A DNA stretch of 7,207 nucleotides from Pseudomonadota bacterium (GTDB lineage Bacteria; Myxococcota_A; Polyangia; Fen-1088). Positions 1 to 5,485 of the stretch are shown here, one piece after another. The notes under the pieces were generated by a model, which did not search any database, was not told where the DNA came from, and saw only the letters and a program-made list of their open reading frames with translations. The stretch is taken from NCBI GenBank assembly GCA_023438785.1, contig JAEXQJ010000069.1:1-7207 (forward strand), written 5' to 3'. The first letter of the stretch is position 1, and each line of letters starts with the position of its first letter. Made by a program: the position numbers and the translations under genes.

Positions 1-82
1 CCCCTGGTCTCGTCGTCCCATCGTGTCCGGCGCGGCCGCGGGGACGATAGACAGCACGCGGGTGGCTCTGTAGCGTGCGGGC

Positions 83-748
83 ATGACCTCGTTGCCGGTC
101 ACCGGCCGACCCGACGAAGTCACGACCCGCGCCGTGGTGGTCATGGACTTCGAGACCACCGGGTTGTACCCGGGCCAGGACCGCGCCATCGAGGTGGCGG
201 CCGTGCTGCTTGTCGACCATCGACCCGTGGAGTCGTTCAGCGAATTGATGTTCCCCGGCTTCGCCCTGCCCCCGTTCATCACCGAGCTGACGGGGATCAC
301 CAACGAAATGCTGCGTGGCCGGCCCGCCCCCGAAAAGGTCATGCCCCGCCTGCACGGCTTCGTGCGCGGCTTGCCTGTCATCGCGCACAACGCCAGCTTC
401 GATGCGGGATTCCTCAACGCCGAGCTGCGCCGCGCCGGATTGCCGGCGCACGCGGATTTCCTGTGTACCATGCGCCTGGCCCGCCGCCTGGTCCCTGGGC
501 TGCCCAGCTACCGCCTGCATTGCCTGGTGGATGCGCTGCAGGTGCGCACGCCTACCTGCTTTCACCGCGCCGAGGCCGACGTGGCCCACACCATCGCCGT
601 CTGGCAGCGGCTGCATGACCGCTTCGTGGAGGCCACGGGCATCACCAGTCCGCCTCTCTCGGTGATGCGGACCCTGATGGGCAAGCCGCGTCGTCAGGTC
701 CCCAAGTTCCTGGCTCAGTTGGGGCAGCCCGAGACGGCGTCGTCCTGA
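83..748 (+). CDS. DnaQ-like DEDDh 3'-5' exonuclease
   Basis: A 221-residue protein of the RNase T/DnaQ exonuclease superfamily, which removes nucleotides from DNA or RNA 3' ends using two metal ions. All DEDDh motifs are visible: Exo I DFETTG (D22, E24), Exo II HNASFD (102-107, D107), and Exo III HRAEAD (H161 general base, D166). LTGIT at 69-73 is also typical of the family. The fold fills about residues 17-180. The last 40 residues are a basic tail (MGKPRRQVPK) with no motif I know. No polymerase, BRCT or UvrC-like domain is attached, so this is a stand-alone exonuclease rather than an obvious Pol III epsilon subunit. The ATG at 83 is the first possible start after an in-frame TAG at 71-73; no strong Shine-Dalgarno precedes it. 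It converges on coaX. Substrate (repair DNA or RNA) cannot be told from sequence. Confidence 0.9.
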   Translation: MTSLPVTGRPDEVTTRAVVVMDFETTGLYPGQDRAIEVAAVLLVDHRPVESFSELMFPGFALPPFITELTGITNEMLRGRPAPEKVMPRLHGFVRGLPVIAHNASFDAGFLNAELRRAGLPAHADFLCTMRLARRLVPGLPSYRLHCLVDALQVRTPTCFHRAEADVAHTIAVWQRLHDRFVEATGITSPPLSVMRTLMGKPRRQVPKFLAQLGQPETASS

Positions 749-749
749 A

Positions 750-771
750 CCCCTTTCCGGCCGAAAGGCGG
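750..771. terminator. Hairpin between convergent exonuclease and coaX genes
   Basis: Just after the exonuclease stop, CCTTTC (752-757) pairs with GAAAGG (763-768) around a CGGCC loop. Two more G-C pairs form (750-751 with 770-771) if C769 bulges. It lies in the 57-base gap between two convergent genes, where a shared terminator is expected. Neither strand has a T-run after the stem, so a factor-independent terminator is not established. Confidence 0.3.
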
Positions 772-805
772 GGACCAGAGCTTCGTGCCGAGTTCCGGAC
801 AGGCT

Positions 806-1525
806 TCAGGCGGACGCGCCGGCCAGGCAGGCCAGGCCTTCGAGGACCAGGTCGTCCACGCGGCGCACCGGGAACGTGAGCAGCGACTCCAGCGGGGCAG
901 CGGCGCCGCCGGTGAGCAGGCAGCAGGCCCGCGGCGCGTGGGCCACCTGGCGGAACATGCGCTCGATGGCCCCCACGGTGGCGTGCAGACAACCGCTCGC
1001 GATGGCGTCATCGGTGTTGCGTGGCGTATCCGAGTACTGGCCGCGGGCCAGGGGCAGCCCCGCGGTGTTGTGGGCCAAGGCCGTCCGCATGAGTGCCAGG
1101 CCGGGCAGAATGAGCCCGCCGCGGAAGAGGCCCGCGCCGTCGAGGACATCGATCGTCGTCGCGGTACCCGCGCTGACCACCACACAGGCGCCTTGCTGAA
1201 TCCCCCACGCGCCGATGAGCGCAGCCCAACGATCGGCGCCCAATTGGGCAGGTTGCGTGTAGCCGTTGTGAACGCCGCACCGGCTCGCGCTGGCCTGCAC
1301 CCACTCAAGGGGGGCTTGCCAACGCTGGGCGGCGCTCTCCACGGCCTGGCGGGCCGACGTGCCGGCCACGTTACACGCCACGACGCGCGTCGGCGCCTCG
1401 GGCACGCGTTCGGCAAGCGCCTGAGCCTCGGCCCCGGGCAACGCGCCCTGGGCCCGCCAGCCGTTCCCCTCGCGCAGGCCCCACTTGATCCGCGTGTTGC
1501 CGCAATCCACGCAGAGCAGAGTCAC
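806..1525 (-). CDS. coaX: Type III pantothenate kinase
   Basis: CoaX phosphorylates pantothenate with ATP in the cytoplasm, the first step of coenzyme A synthesis. It belongs to the ASKHA superfamily. Visible motifs: DCGNTRIKWG (residues 7-16, phosphate-binding, D7 and K14), GADRW (96-100, D98 expected as catalytic base), AGTATTID (119-126), GGLILPG (136-142) and TDDAIASG (171-178). The Asp that usually opens the DxGTA motif is Ser118 here. I place the start at GTG 1525-1523, giving 239 residues, because GGAGGAG lies three bases upstream and the first phosphate motif then begins at residue 7 as the family requires. The frame stays open to 1744 but those 73 extra codons look non-homologous. 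Family members are usually about 240-270 residues. birA, a common neighbour in betaproteobacteria, is not here; the 3' end converges on the exonuclease gene. Confidence 0.92.
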   Translation of the reverse strand: MTLLCVDCGNTRIKWGLREGNGWRAQGALPGAEAQALAERVPEAPTRVVACNVAGTSARQAVESAAQRWQAPLEWVQASASRCGVHNGYTQPAQLGADRWAALIGAWGIQQGACVVVSAGTATTIDVLDGAGLFRGGLILPGLALMRTALAHNTAGLPLARGQYSDTPRNTDDAIASGCLHATVGAIERMFRQVAHAPRACCLLTGGAAAPLESLLTFPVRRVDDLVLEGLACLAGASA

Positions 1526-1699
1526 GGGCTCCTCCACACGTGGGCACGAGGACGCGAGCACATGTCGCCAAGCACGACCGCACTCTACCGCACACCCTCC
1601 CTCGCGAAGCCCGGTTCCCCGTTGAAAAGACGATGCGGAGAATGGGCTGTGATTGCAGGCGGTTCGCGGCGCGCCGGGGGCTGACGCAAGATCACCGCG

Positions 1700-1727
1700 T
1701 TGACGTGGCAGGGCTACGTGGTAACGT
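1700..1727 (+). promoter_or_regulatory. Possible promoter of the aro leader
   Basis: TTGACG (1700-1705, five of six matches to the -35 consensus) is followed after 16 bases by TAACGT (1722-1727), a weak -10 match. Transcription would begin near 1734, only a few bases before the leader ATG, so the leader peptide would be nearly leaderless. The -35 match is good, but the very short 5' end makes this tentative. Confidence 0.3.
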
Positions 1728-1738
1728 GAGTCCGTCAC

Positions 1739-1813
1739 ATGCACAGCCGTCCAACGTTTTCCCGCTACTTTAGCTACGCCTGGTGGCGACCAGGGCCGCG
1801 GGGACTCGTCTGA
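1739..1813 (+). CDS. Aromatic-rich leader peptide of the DAHP synthase attenuator
   Basis: A 24-codon ORF (ATG 1739, TGA 1811-1813) upstream of the DAHP synthase gene. The peptide begins MHSRPTFSRYFSYAWW and ends in a Pro/Gly/Arg-rich tail. Six of the ten residues 7-16 are aromatic: F7, Y10, F11, Y13, W15, W16, covering all three end products of the pathway. The tandem Trp codons (1781-1786) lie in the 5' arm of a hairpin. The stop codon lies inside the span of the antiterminator, as in trp- and phe-type leaders. An in-frame TGA at 1727-1729 rules out a longer start; only a weak GTGAG precedes the ATG. By analogy with ribosome-mediated attenuation, its translation rather than its product should matter: stalling at uncharged Phe, Tyr or Trp codons would let transcription continue into aroG. 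I do not know whether this leader is catalogued. Confidence 0.87.
   Translation: MHSRPTFSRYFSYAWWRPGPRGLV
1779..1794 (+). promoter_or_regulatory. Attenuator 1:2 (pause/anti-antiterminator) hairpin
   Basis: CCTGGT (1779-1784) pairs perfectly with ACCAGG (1789-1794) around a GGCG loop. The 5' arm holds the first Trp codon and the first base of the second. The 3' arm overlaps the strand needed for the antiterminator (1791-1797). This is the position of the 1:2 pause hairpin in the E. coli trp leader: when it forms, segment 2 is unavailable and the downstream terminator is favoured. Confidence 0.7.
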
Positions 1814-1846
1814 GCGACGCTCACATGCAAGTCATCCAAGGCCCTG
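1791..1846 (+). promoter_or_regulatory. Attenuator 2:3 antiterminator
   Basis: CAGGGCC (1791-1797) is the exact complement of GGCCCTG (1840-1846), which is the core of the terminator's 5' arm, so the two structures exclude each other. The stem can continue past a 2x2 internal loop with 1800-1802 against 1835-1837 (one G-U), then GACT (1803-1806) against AGTC (1830-1833) with A1834 bulged. Enclosed is a small hairpin, TGAGC (1811-1815) with GCTCA (1819-1823), that starts at the leader stop codon. Pairing was worked out by eye; no folding energies were computed. Confidence 0.72.
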
Positions 1847-1867
1847 AGTAACCCTCAGGGCCTTTTT
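1838..1867 (+). terminator. Intrinsic terminator of the attenuator (3:4 hairpin)
   Basis: A perfect 11-base-pair stem, AAGGCCCTGAG (1838-1848) with CTCAGGGCCTT (1854-1864), has a five-base TAACC loop. Its 3' arm runs into five Ts (1863-1867). It is oriented only for + strand transcription; on the minus strand no T-run follows, so it does not serve coaX. No + strand gene other than the leader peptide lies upstream and aroG starts 24 bases downstream, so it should act as a conditional terminator in the aroG leader. Confidence 0.88.
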
Positions 1868-1891
1868 CGTTTCTGGAAAAGGAAAGGTCCC

Positions 1892-2944
1892 ATGCCCCAG
1901 ACCAAGAACCTACGCATCGCTGAGTTTTCGCCGCTGGTGACGCCTCACGACTTGGAACAGCAGCTCTCGGCCACCGAGGAGATGCGCGACGTGGTCCAAA
2001 CCACGCGTGCGGCCCTCGCGGCCATGATTCACGGCGCCGATCAGCACCGCCTGGCGGTGGTGGTCGGTCCCTGCTCCATCCACGAGCCCGAGGCCACGCT
2101 GGCCTATGCCGAGCGTTTGAAGAAGGTCGCCGATGCCACCCGCGAGCATCTGCTGGTCATCATGCGGACCTACTTCGAGAAGCCGCGCACCGTGGCGGGC
2201 TGGAAGGGGCTGGTGAGCGATCCGCGCCTGGATGGCTCGTGCGAGATCGGCTTGGGGCTGACCATGGCCCGCAAGGTGCTGCTACAGATCAGTGCCCTGG
2301 GTTTGCCCTGCGCCACCGAATTCCTGGACACGGTGGTGCCGCATTACCTGAGCGACATGGTGTCGTGGGCCGCCATCGGCGCGCGCACCACCGAGAGCCA
2401 AATCCACCGTCAGATGGCCAGCGGACTGTCCATGCCCGTGGGCTTCAAGAACAGCACGGACGGCGCGCTCCAGAACGCCATCAACGCCATGCTGTCGGCG
2501 CGCCAGCCGCATGCTTTCCTGGGCATCAACGCCGAGGGGATTTCCTCGGTGGTCAAAACGCTGGGGAACCAGGATGTGCACATCGTTCTGCGCGGTGGGG
2601 CTTCGGGCCCCAACTACCACGCGGACGACATCGCGACGGCGGCTAGGTCCATGGTCGAGCACGGCCTCGTGCGCGGGGTGATGGTCGACTGCTCGCACGA
2701 CAATTCGGGCAAGGACCACACAAAGCAGGGCGCCGTGTTCGCCGACATCCTGCACACCTTCGCGCAAGGCCAGAAGGCGATTCTGGGTGTGATGATTGAG
2801 AGCAATCTGTTCCCGGGCAAGCAGACTTGGATACAGGGCTCGCCGCTCAAGTACGGCGTGTCCATCACCGACGCCTGCATCGGCTGGGATGAGACCGAGC
2901 GCCTGCTCCTCGACGCCGCCGAGTCCTTGGCCAAGCGCAAGTAG
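1892..2944 (+). CDS. aroG: Class I 3-deoxy-7-phosphoheptulonate (DAHP) synthase
   Basis: Condenses phosphoenolpyruvate and erythrose-4-phosphate to DAHP, the committed step of aromatic amino-acid and chorismate synthesis. At 350 residues it equals E. coli AroG in length and aligns nearly throughout. Visible motifs: GPCSIH (59-64, metal ligand C61), MRTYFEKPRT (91-100; R92 and K97 bind PEP), GARTTESQ (163-170), GFKNSTDG (184-191), LRGG..GPNY (233-242), DCSHDNSGK (266-274, metal ligand H269), MIESN (301-305, E303) and TDACIGW (326-332, D327). A complete N-terminal extension and S180 in the effector-site loop suggest an end-product-inhibited enzyme. It mixes features of E. coli AroF, AroG and AroH, so the inhibitor (Phe, Tyr or Trp) cannot be assigned and the symbol denotes the family. 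AAGGAAAGG (1879-1887) is a good ribosome-binding site. Transcription should be controlled by the leader and terminator just upstream. Confidence 0.97.
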   Translation: MPQTKNLRIAEFSPLVTPHDLEQQLSATEEMRDVVQTTRAALAAMIHGADQHRLAVVVGPCSIHEPEATLAYAERLKKVADATREHLLVIMRTYFEKPRTVAGWKGLVSDPRLDGSCEIGLGLTMARKVLLQISALGLPCATEFLDTVVPHYLSDMVSWAAIGARTTESQIHRQMASGLSMPVGFKNSTDGALQNAINAMLSARQPHAFLGINAEGISSVVKTLGNQDVHIVLRGGASGPNYHADDIATAARSMVEHGLVRGVMVDCSHDNSGKDHTKQGAVFADILHTFAQGQKAILGVMIESNLFPGKQTWIQGSPLKYGVSITDACIGWDETERLLLDAAESLAKRK

Positions 2945-2957
2945 GAGAGCCCGCCCC

Positions 2958-2988
2958 GTCGGCGCGCGCGTGTTGCGTTCGCGCCGAC
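2958..2988 (+). terminator. GC-rich hairpin after aroG
   Basis: GTCGGCGCG (2958-2966) pairs perfectly over nine bases with CGCGCCGAC (2980-2988); the loop can add CGC (2967-2969) with GCG (2975-2977). It starts 14 bases after the aroG stop, in the 67-base gap between aroG and the convergent zinc-ribbon gene, and may end transcription from either side. There is no T-run, so factor-independent termination is not certain. Confidence 0.4.
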
Positions 2989-3011
2989 CTGCTCGCCGCG
3001 TGCGAACGGAG

Positions 3012-3251
3012 TCACGCCCGGCCCTTGAGCCTGGGGTGATCCTTCCACGCGGGCATGGTGGCCATATAGGCCAGCGTCTTGCGGCGGGCCGTCTCCTCGG
3101 TCAGCCCGGGGTCCTGGCTGCGCCAGAACTGGGCCATGCGGGCCACGGTCTCGTCGAACCCATGCAGCGTGCCCTGGGCGTCGCTGCAGTGGCAGCAGTA
3201 GCGGCCCGTTTCGATGGGCATGCCACAGCTCTGACAATTGGAGAAGCTCAT
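3012..3251 (-). CDS. Small zinc-ribbon protein of unknown function
   Basis: A 79-residue protein with a Cys4 zinc site near its N-terminus: C6-x2-C9 and C19-x2-C22 (NCQSCGMPIETGRYCCHC). This resembles the putative zinc-ribbon family starting CQSCGMP. The rest (about 28-79) is likely helical with conserved-looking Phe and Trp residues (F42, W43, W69). It has no signal peptide or membrane segment, so it should be cytoplasmic. Its ATG (3251-3249) overlaps the marR-type stop in an ATGA arrangement, and GAAAGGA lies just upstream inside the repressor gene. Translation is therefore probably coupled and the two products made together. No function is known to me; modest nucleic-acid or protein binding is possible but not shown. 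Confidence 0.85.
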   Translation of the reverse strand: MSFSNCQSCGMPIETGRYCCHCSDAQGTLHGFDETVARMAQFWRSQDPGLTEETARRKTLAYMATMPAWKDHPRLKGRA

Positions 3252-3700
3252 GGTCGTCCTTTCGGTTGGGGAGATTGCATGGCGCTGCGAAGGAGCAGCT
3301 CCAGTTTTTCGAAGAGAACCGTGCGGTCAGCCGCGTGCATGCGCGCCAGCGCGGCGGCGAGGCGGGTCGAGCAGAGGATCTGCGCCTGTTGTTCCAGGAG
3401 GTGGTGACCGGCGGGTGTGAGCCAAACCAGCACGCGACGGCTGTCCCGCTCGTCGCGCAAGCGGCAGAGCAGCTTCTTGGCTTCGAGGCGAGCGACGATC
3501 TCGCTCATGACCGACTGGGCACGTTCCATGTGCCGTGCCGCCTCGCCCACGGTGAGCGGTCCCGCCAGGCGCAGGTGCTCGAGCACGCCCAGCGATTCCG
3601 GGGTCAGCAGGCTGCGCTTGGCGACCGGCCGGTGAAAGAGCGCGTACAGCTCCGCGTAGAGTCGAGAGAAGGTCCGCGTCTGTTCGTCGATCGAGGCCAC
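3248..3700 (-). CDS. MarR-family transcriptional regulator
   Basis: A 150-residue winged-helix regulator. The MarR layout is visible: an N-terminal dimerisation helix (about 5-25), helix-turn-helix at LTVGEAARHMERAQSVMSEI (49-68), wing with the typical DSRR (86-89) and LVWLTPAG (91-98), and C-terminal dimerisation helices (about 98-142). Such proteins bind short palindromes as dimers and often repress their own operon and an efflux gene, releasing DNA on binding small ligands, often aromatic. The start is GTG 3700-3698; nearby ATGs are out of frame, and no good ribosome-binding site is seen. It lies 48 bases after the LysE-type exporter on the same strand and overlaps the zinc-ribbon gene by four bases, so it probably controls the exporter. 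A candidate operator is at 4394-4417. The ligand is unknown. Confidence 0.92.
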   Translation of the reverse strand: MASIDEQTRTFSRLYAELYALFHRPVAKRSLLTPESLGVLEHLRLAGPLTVGEAARHMERAQSVMSEIVARLEAKKLLCRLRDERDSRRVLVWLTPAGHHLLEQQAQILCSTRLAAALARMHAADRTVLFEKLELLLRSAMQSPQPKGRP

Positions 3701-3748
3701 GCGCTCATGGTTCGACGACGCCCATCCATCGTCAATCCCGATGCGTTC

Positions 3749-4372
3749 TCACCTGCGCTCGACAGCCAGGCCAACGCCAAAGGACACGAACAAAGCGCCC
3801 ACACTCCGCTGAAACAGGGACCGGAAACGTGCCATGTGCAACAGCCTCTGAATCCGCTCCCCCGCCGCCGCGTAGAGCAGCATGCAGCCGAAGGTCATGA
3901 GCAGGGTGGCCCCCAGCATGACCGCGGCCTGGCCGAGAGAAAGCTGGCCGTCCGCGAAGAACTGGGGGAAGAGCGACGAGAAGAAGCACACCGCCTTGGG
4001 GTTGCTCAGGGTGACCGTGAACGCCTCCCGAAATAGGCCGCGCCGATCCGTCCCGGCCCGATCGGGGTCAGCGCGGGCCAACAGGTGGACGGGCCCGAAC
4101 AGCAGACGACAGCCCAGATACACGAGATAGGCGGCGCCCGCCCAGCGCACCAGCGAAAACACCCACGCGGCCTGCGCCAGCACGAAGCCCAGCCCGAGGA
4201 ACGACACCAGGCACTGCAGGGCGGTCGCCACCACGTTGCCCCAGGCAGTGGCCAAGGAGCGCCGCCAGCCGAACGAGATCCCATGGTTGAGCGCCAGCAA
4301 CATGCTCGGGCCCGGCGTGATGGTGGCGACGAACAGCGTGGTCAGAAAGACGGCGAAGGACGACACACCCAT
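3749..4372 (-). CDS. LysE/RhtB-family amino-acid exporter
   Basis: A 207-residue inner-membrane protein of usual family length (about 200-210). Family features: TPGPS (19-23) at the end of the first membrane segment, AWGN (43-46), WAGAAYLVYLG (77-87) and NPKA followed by FFSSLFPQFF (124-139). Hydrophobic stretches at about 5-25, 40-65, 67-90, 118-140, 145-170 and 185-204 fit the six-segment fold. Members export amino acids or derivatives (lysine, threonine, homoserine lactone, leucine) by proton antiport; the substrate cannot be told here. ATG 4372-4370 is preceded by a modest TAGGGAA. It appears to be first in a three-gene operon with the MarR-type regulator and zinc-ribbon genes. It diverges from the calcium-binding-like gene across an 81-base gap carrying an inverted repeat. 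Confidence 0.92.
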   Translation of the reverse strand: MGVSSFAVFLTTLFVATITPGPSMLLALNHGISFGWRRSLATAWGNVVATALQCLVSFLGLGFVLAQAAWVFSLVRWAGAAYLVYLGCRLLFGPVHLLARADPDRAGTDRRGLFREAFTVTLSNPKAVCFFSSLFPQFFADGQLSLGQAAVMLGATLLMTFGCMLLYAAAGERIQRLLHMARFRSLFQRSVGALFVSFGVGLAVERR

Positions 4373-4393
4373 ACGTATTCCCTACATCATTCC

Positions 4394-4417
4394 GCGACAG
4401 CGCGGCTTATCTGTCGC
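4394..4417. promoter_or_regulatory. Candidate operator in the divergent exporter/EF-hand promoter region
   Basis: GCGACAG (4394-4400) and CTGTCGC (4411-4417) are perfect inverted repeats with a 10-base spacer, about two helical turns from end to end. They sit between two divergent start codons (4372 and 4454). On the minus strand a weak promoter, TTTCGG and 17 bases then GATAAG, would place its -10 box (4407-4412) in the spacer and first base of one arm. A MarR-type regulator encoded in the adjacent operon is the obvious candidate ligand, but this is inference. Confidence 0.45.
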
Positions 4418-4453
4418 ACGCGCCCGTGCCGAAAGCGGAGACAGGAGCCGCCC

Positions 4454-5458
4454 ATGAAAGTCGTCGCGTCCCAGCTATCAATGTGGGCACAACACGCGCG
4501 GACCCAAACCACGACCCGCACCGAGAGACTGCAGATCTGGGTGGGCGAGCGCGATCCGGCCAGGCCCGCCACGCCGGTCGGGGCCGCCCCAAGCACGCCC
4601 GCGCTGACCGCGGAGCCCAGCACGGCCAACCAACGTGACTTGGTCGACCTGGCCATTCTGCTGCGTACCCTCGGTGCCTCGGCCAAGGAAGCCCAGGCCA
4701 CCGTGGACCGGCTCGCGGCAGGGCGGCAGGCGGCCCAAGGCCTGGCCACGGCAGTGGAAACCGCGGCGAACGTGAGTCAAACGCCTGCCCGACAAGGCTG
4801 GGGCCTCACCTACGACGCGCAGGAACAGAAGGTGGACGCCGAGGCCACGGCCTTCCGAGCCACGGGCACGGTCGTCACGGCGGACGGGCGGACCTTGCAG
4901 TTCGAGGCTGCGCAAACCCAAGAGCGCGCCGACGTGCAGACCACCTCCGTCTCCATTCGCGAAGGCGACGCCAAGAGGGTCGATCCGTTGGTCGTCAACC
5001 TGGGCAGCGCGCCGGCCGCCTTCCAGGGCTCGCAGAGCTTCGATGTGAACGCGGACGGCGCGGCGGAGACCATCGCGCGGCTCGCGGCGGGCCACGCCTA
5101 TCTGGCCCTCGACCGCAACGGCAACGGTGCCATCGACGACGGCTCCGAGCTGTTCGGGCCGACCACGGGCGACGGCTTCGACGAGTTGGCCGCCCTCGAC
5201 AGCGACGGCAACGGCTGGATCGACGAGGGCGACGCGAGCTACGCGCAATTGAAGCTGTGGTCTCCCGCTTCGTCGGAGGCCGGCGCGCTCACCAGCTTGG
5301 CCGATGCCGGCGTGGGCGCCATCGCCCTGCAGAGCGTGAGCACGCCGTTCGAGGTGAGGTCGTCCGGGCAGACCCAGGGCTTCGTCGCCAAAACCGGCGT
5401 GTACCTGCGCGAGAACGGCACCGTCGGAACGGTCCAGCACGTGGACCTGGCCGTGTGA
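4454..5458 (+). CDS. EF-hand-like calcium-binding protein of unknown function
   Basis: A 334-residue protein whose second half carries Asp/Asn/Gly calcium loops in the order known from large proteobacterial calcium-binding proteins: FDVNADGAAE (196-205), LDRNGNGAIDDGSELFG (219-235), then GDGFDELAALDSDGNGWIDEGD (starting 239, loop 249-260) and a closing LKLWS. Loop 249-260 has ligands at 1, 3, 5 and 12. The 220 loop has Ser at position 12 with Glu at 13, so it is non-canonical. Residues 1-35 include ERLQIWVGERDP, an N-terminal motif I have seen in stand-alone relatives. Residues 60-105 are Ala-rich helix, possibly coiled coil. There is no signal peptide or membrane segment, so any secretion would need another route. 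ATG 4454 is chosen for AGGAG at 4443-4447; an in-frame extension to 4085 lies antisense to the exporter gene and is rejected. Confidence 0.8.
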   Translation: MKVVASQLSMWAQHARTQTTTRTERLQIWVGERDPARPATPVGAAPSTPALTAEPSTANQRDLVDLAILLRTLGASAKEAQATVDRLAAGRQAAQGLATAVETAANVSQTPARQGWGLTYDAQEQKVDAEATAFRATGTVVTADGRTLQFEAAQTQERADVQTTSVSIREGDAKRVDPLVVNLGSAPAAFQGSQSFDVNADGAAETIARLAAGHAYLALDRNGNGAIDDGSELFGPTTGDGFDELAALDSDGNGWIDEGDASYAQLKLWSPASSEAGALTSLADAGVGAIALQSVSTPFEVRSSGQTQGFVAKTGVYLRENGTVGTVQHVDLAV

Positions 5459-5485
5459 GGCCGCCACAGCCGCCCGGCTGGCCTC
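5457..5485 (+). terminator. Hairpin after the EF-hand-like gene
   Basis: GAGGCC (5457-5462, overlapping the stop codon) pairs with GGCCTC (5480-5485). Stacked inside, AGCC (5468-5471) pairs with GGCT (5476-5479) around GCCC, with five bases bulged. It lies in the 90-base gap before the PNPOx-family gene. No T-run follows, so it may be only a weak terminator or a stabilising 3' structure. Confidence 0.28.

Noticed and set aside
785..1684. 299-codon + strand open frame across coaX
   Set aside because: It is antisense to coaX, whose motifs are clear. The translation is Arg/Gly/Ala-rich with no family resemblance, as expected in GC-rich DNA.
1526..1744. 73-codon N-terminal extension of coaX
   Set aside because: The phosphate-binding DCGNT motif must lie near the N-terminus, and GTG 1525 has a strong GGAGGAG site. 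The extension also overlaps the aro leader.
1838..1867. Hairpin read as an ordinary end-of-gene terminator
   Set aside because: No + strand gene other than the leader peptide precedes it, and its U-run is wrong for minus-strand coaX. Competition with 1791-1797 fits a conditional terminator better.
2614..3237. 207-codon minus-strand open frame over the aroG 3' end and the zinc-ribbon gene
   Set aside because: It is a shadow in another frame of two well-supported genes, with no recognisable domain.
3266..4036. 256-codon + strand open frame across the MarR-type and exporter genes
   Set aside because: It is antisense to both genes; composition is biased to Arg, Gln and His and no motif is visible.
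4085..4453. N-terminal extension of the EF-hand-like gene
   Set aside because: It lies antisense to the exporter's coding sequence, and the ATG at 4454 has a clear AGGAG site and starts the family-like N-terminus.
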